This document shows, one piece after another, positions 62,988-64,000 of a DNA stretch of 64,000 nt. Below the pieces are notes generated by a model that worked only from the letters and a program-made list of their open reading frames with translations, did no database searches and was not told the origin of the DNA. The DNA comes from Streptomyces violascens. Its GTDB lineage: Bacteria > Actinomycetota > Actinomycetes > Streptomycetales > Streptomycetaceae. The translations under genes and the position numbers were made by a program. The DNA lies in contig NZ_BMUA01000007.1 in NCBI RefSeq assembly GCF_014649955.1, positions 186,001 through 250,000 of the forward strand. The letters are read 5' to 3'. Numbering within the stretch: the first letter of the stretch is position 1; each line of letters opens with the position of its first letter.

Positions 62988-64000
62988 ATGTACGTGGGTG
63001 AGACGGGCAGGGCCGCGGGGCCGGGGCGGCGAGCTGTGCTGGGGGGTGTCGCGGCGGCCGGAGTCACCGCCGCCCTCGCGGGGTGTTCCGTGCCCAGTAG
63101 GGGGCGGGAGCGCGCGGCGGGAGCGGCCGAGCCGCTCGGGGCGCCGCCCCGCACCCCCCTGCTCCTCCAGATCCTCGCCCACCCCGACGACGACCTGTAC
63201 TTCATGAATCCCGACACGCAGCACACCCTCGACTCCGGGGTTCCGCTGGTCAGCGTGTATGTCACCGGTGGGGAGGCCAACGGGGACAACCGGGTGGTCA
63301 GTGACACCAGCGCGCCGGTGTACGACAAGGCCGCCTACTCCTCCGCCCGGCACCAGGGGCTGCGGCAGGCGTATGCCACGCTGCTCGGGCTCGACAAGTA
63401 CGCGCCCTGGCAGAAGTCGGTCGCCGAGTTGCGCGGCGGGCACCGCGCCGAGGTCAACCGGCTCCAACACCGGGGCCGCAGCGTGGAGTTGGTGTTCCTC
63501 AACACCGCCATGCACACCCCGCTCGGGGGCCGGATGGGGCTGCCCAGCCTCTGGGAGGACCATCGCCTCCAGCTGCCCGTCGTCATCGCGGAAGGGTCAC
63601 CGCTGACCCGGGCCAAGGCCTACACCTACGACGACATGGTCGACGTGCTCGCCGGGATTCTCGACGACTACGCGCCCACCCTCGTGCAGACCCTCGACCC
63701 CGATCCCGACATCCAGCACAGCTCCCCCGCCAACCGCTCGCACGACTCCGAGCAGCCGGGGTATTCCGACCACGCCGACCACACCGCCGCCGCCTCCTTC
63801 GCCTGGGCCGCGATGATCCGGCACGCCGAGCGGGGCAACGCCTTCCTCGCCACCGCCTACCGCGCCTACTACAACCGGCACTGGCCCAAGAACCTCCCCC
63901 CGAAGGTGCTCGCCGAGAAGGCCGCGCACCTCGTTCCGTACGGCGGGGACAAGGACTGGCAGTGTGGCAATCCCGGCGGCTGCGGGGACTACAACGTCGG
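62988..64000 (+). CDS. Tat-exported PIG-L family deacetylase lipoprotein, 5' part
   Basis: The gene runs off the right edge without a stop (about 337 residues visible). The N terminus has a twin-arginine signal (RRAVLGGVAAAGVTAAL) ending in a lipobox LAGC, so it should be a Tat-exported lipoprotein. A PIG-L/LmbE fold follows with the zinc site AHPDDDLYFM, VYVTGGEANGDNRV, and the later His motif HSSPANRSHDSEQ and SDHADHTAAASFA. Such enzymes remove acetyl groups from N-acetylglucosamine-type substrates. GTG 62979 is an alternative start, three codons upstream. Confidence 0.88.
   Translation, partial: MYVGETGRAAGPGRRAVLGGVAAAGVTAALAGCSVPSRGRERAAGAAEPLGAPPRTPLLLQILAHPDDDLYFMNPDTQHTLDSGVPLVSVYVTGGEANGDNRVVSDTSAPVYDKAAYSSARHQGLRQAYATLLGLDKYAPWQKSVAELRGGHRAEVNRLQHRGRSVELVFLNTAMHTPLGGRMGLPSLWEDHRLQLPVVIAEGSPLTRAKAYTYDDMVDVLAGILDDYAPTLVQTLDPDPDIQHSSPANRSHDSEQPGYSDHADHTAAASFAWAAMIRHAERGNAFLATAYRAYYNRHWPKNLPPKVLAEKAAHLVPYGGDKDWQCGNPGGCGDYNV

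Overview
The window is a 64-kb stretch of an actinobacterial chromosome, almost certainly Streptomyces. The evidence is very high GC with strong G/C third-position bias, many GTG starts, a groES-groEL pair whose GroEL has a His-rich tail and whose promoter carries HrcA/CIRCE operators, a rifamycin-associated element upstream of helR, and the actinobacterial order of ribosomal genes (rpsJ to rplQ with a zinc-type S14 and no rpsD between rpsK and rpoA). I saw no rRNA, tRNA, CRISPR array or intact transposase.

Layout. 0-9 kb: the end of a short-chain dehydrogenase, then a carbohydrate uptake and catabolism locus (DUF2264 protein, a DeoR/LacI-type hybrid regulator, a sugar ABC transporter with binding protein and two permeases, a 2-hydroxyacid dehydrogenase) and a SnoaL-like protein. 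9-11.3 kb: groES-groEL with two CIRCE operators. 11.4-16.1 kb: a probable operon of response regulator, sensor kinase, LytR-CpsA-Psr protein and FtsW/RodA-type protein. 16.1-25 kb: two related secreted polysaccharide deacetylases, a THUMP-like methyltransferase, small membrane and metal-site proteins, a VOC/PhnB-like and a YCII-like protein, a MITE-like element, and helR with its RAE. 25-31.5 kb, transcribed leftward: alr, an alpha/beta hydrolase, tsaE, a 58-codon gene, tsaB, rimI, tsaD and a small protein gene. 31.5-41 kb: L,D-transpeptidase, nnr, acpS, glmS, coaA and glmM, interrupted by two gene remnants (a frameshifted tyrosine recombinase end and an internally deleted DUF389 gene). 41-62.3 kb, leftward: the main translation block, read from the right as S10 operon (rpsJ-rpsQ), spc operon (rplN-secY), adk-map, infA-rpmJ-rpsM-rpsK-rpoA-rplQ-truA, an ABC-F gene and rplM-rpsI. 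The right edge holds the start of a Tat-exported PIG-L deacetylase.

How it works together. Much of the left and middle serves the cell envelope: amino sugar supply (glmS, glmM), D-alanine (alr), septal or wall synthesis and wall-polymer attachment (FtsW-like, LCP), cross-linking (L,D-transpeptidase) and glycan deacetylation. The right third is essential translation and transcription machinery with its secretion and protein-maturation companions (secY, adk, map). Most convergent ends and operon joints carry perfect GC hairpins.

No clearly new defence or biosynthetic system is visible. The most notable items are the RAE-helR unit with an orphan opposite-strand terminator, a duplicated rpsK 3' end in the rpsK-rpoA gap, a 262-bp MITE-like element that touches the stop codon of its neighbour, two families of dispersed intergenic repeats, the decaying integrase and DUF389 genes, and a hidden 58-codon gene behind an 18-bp palindrome.
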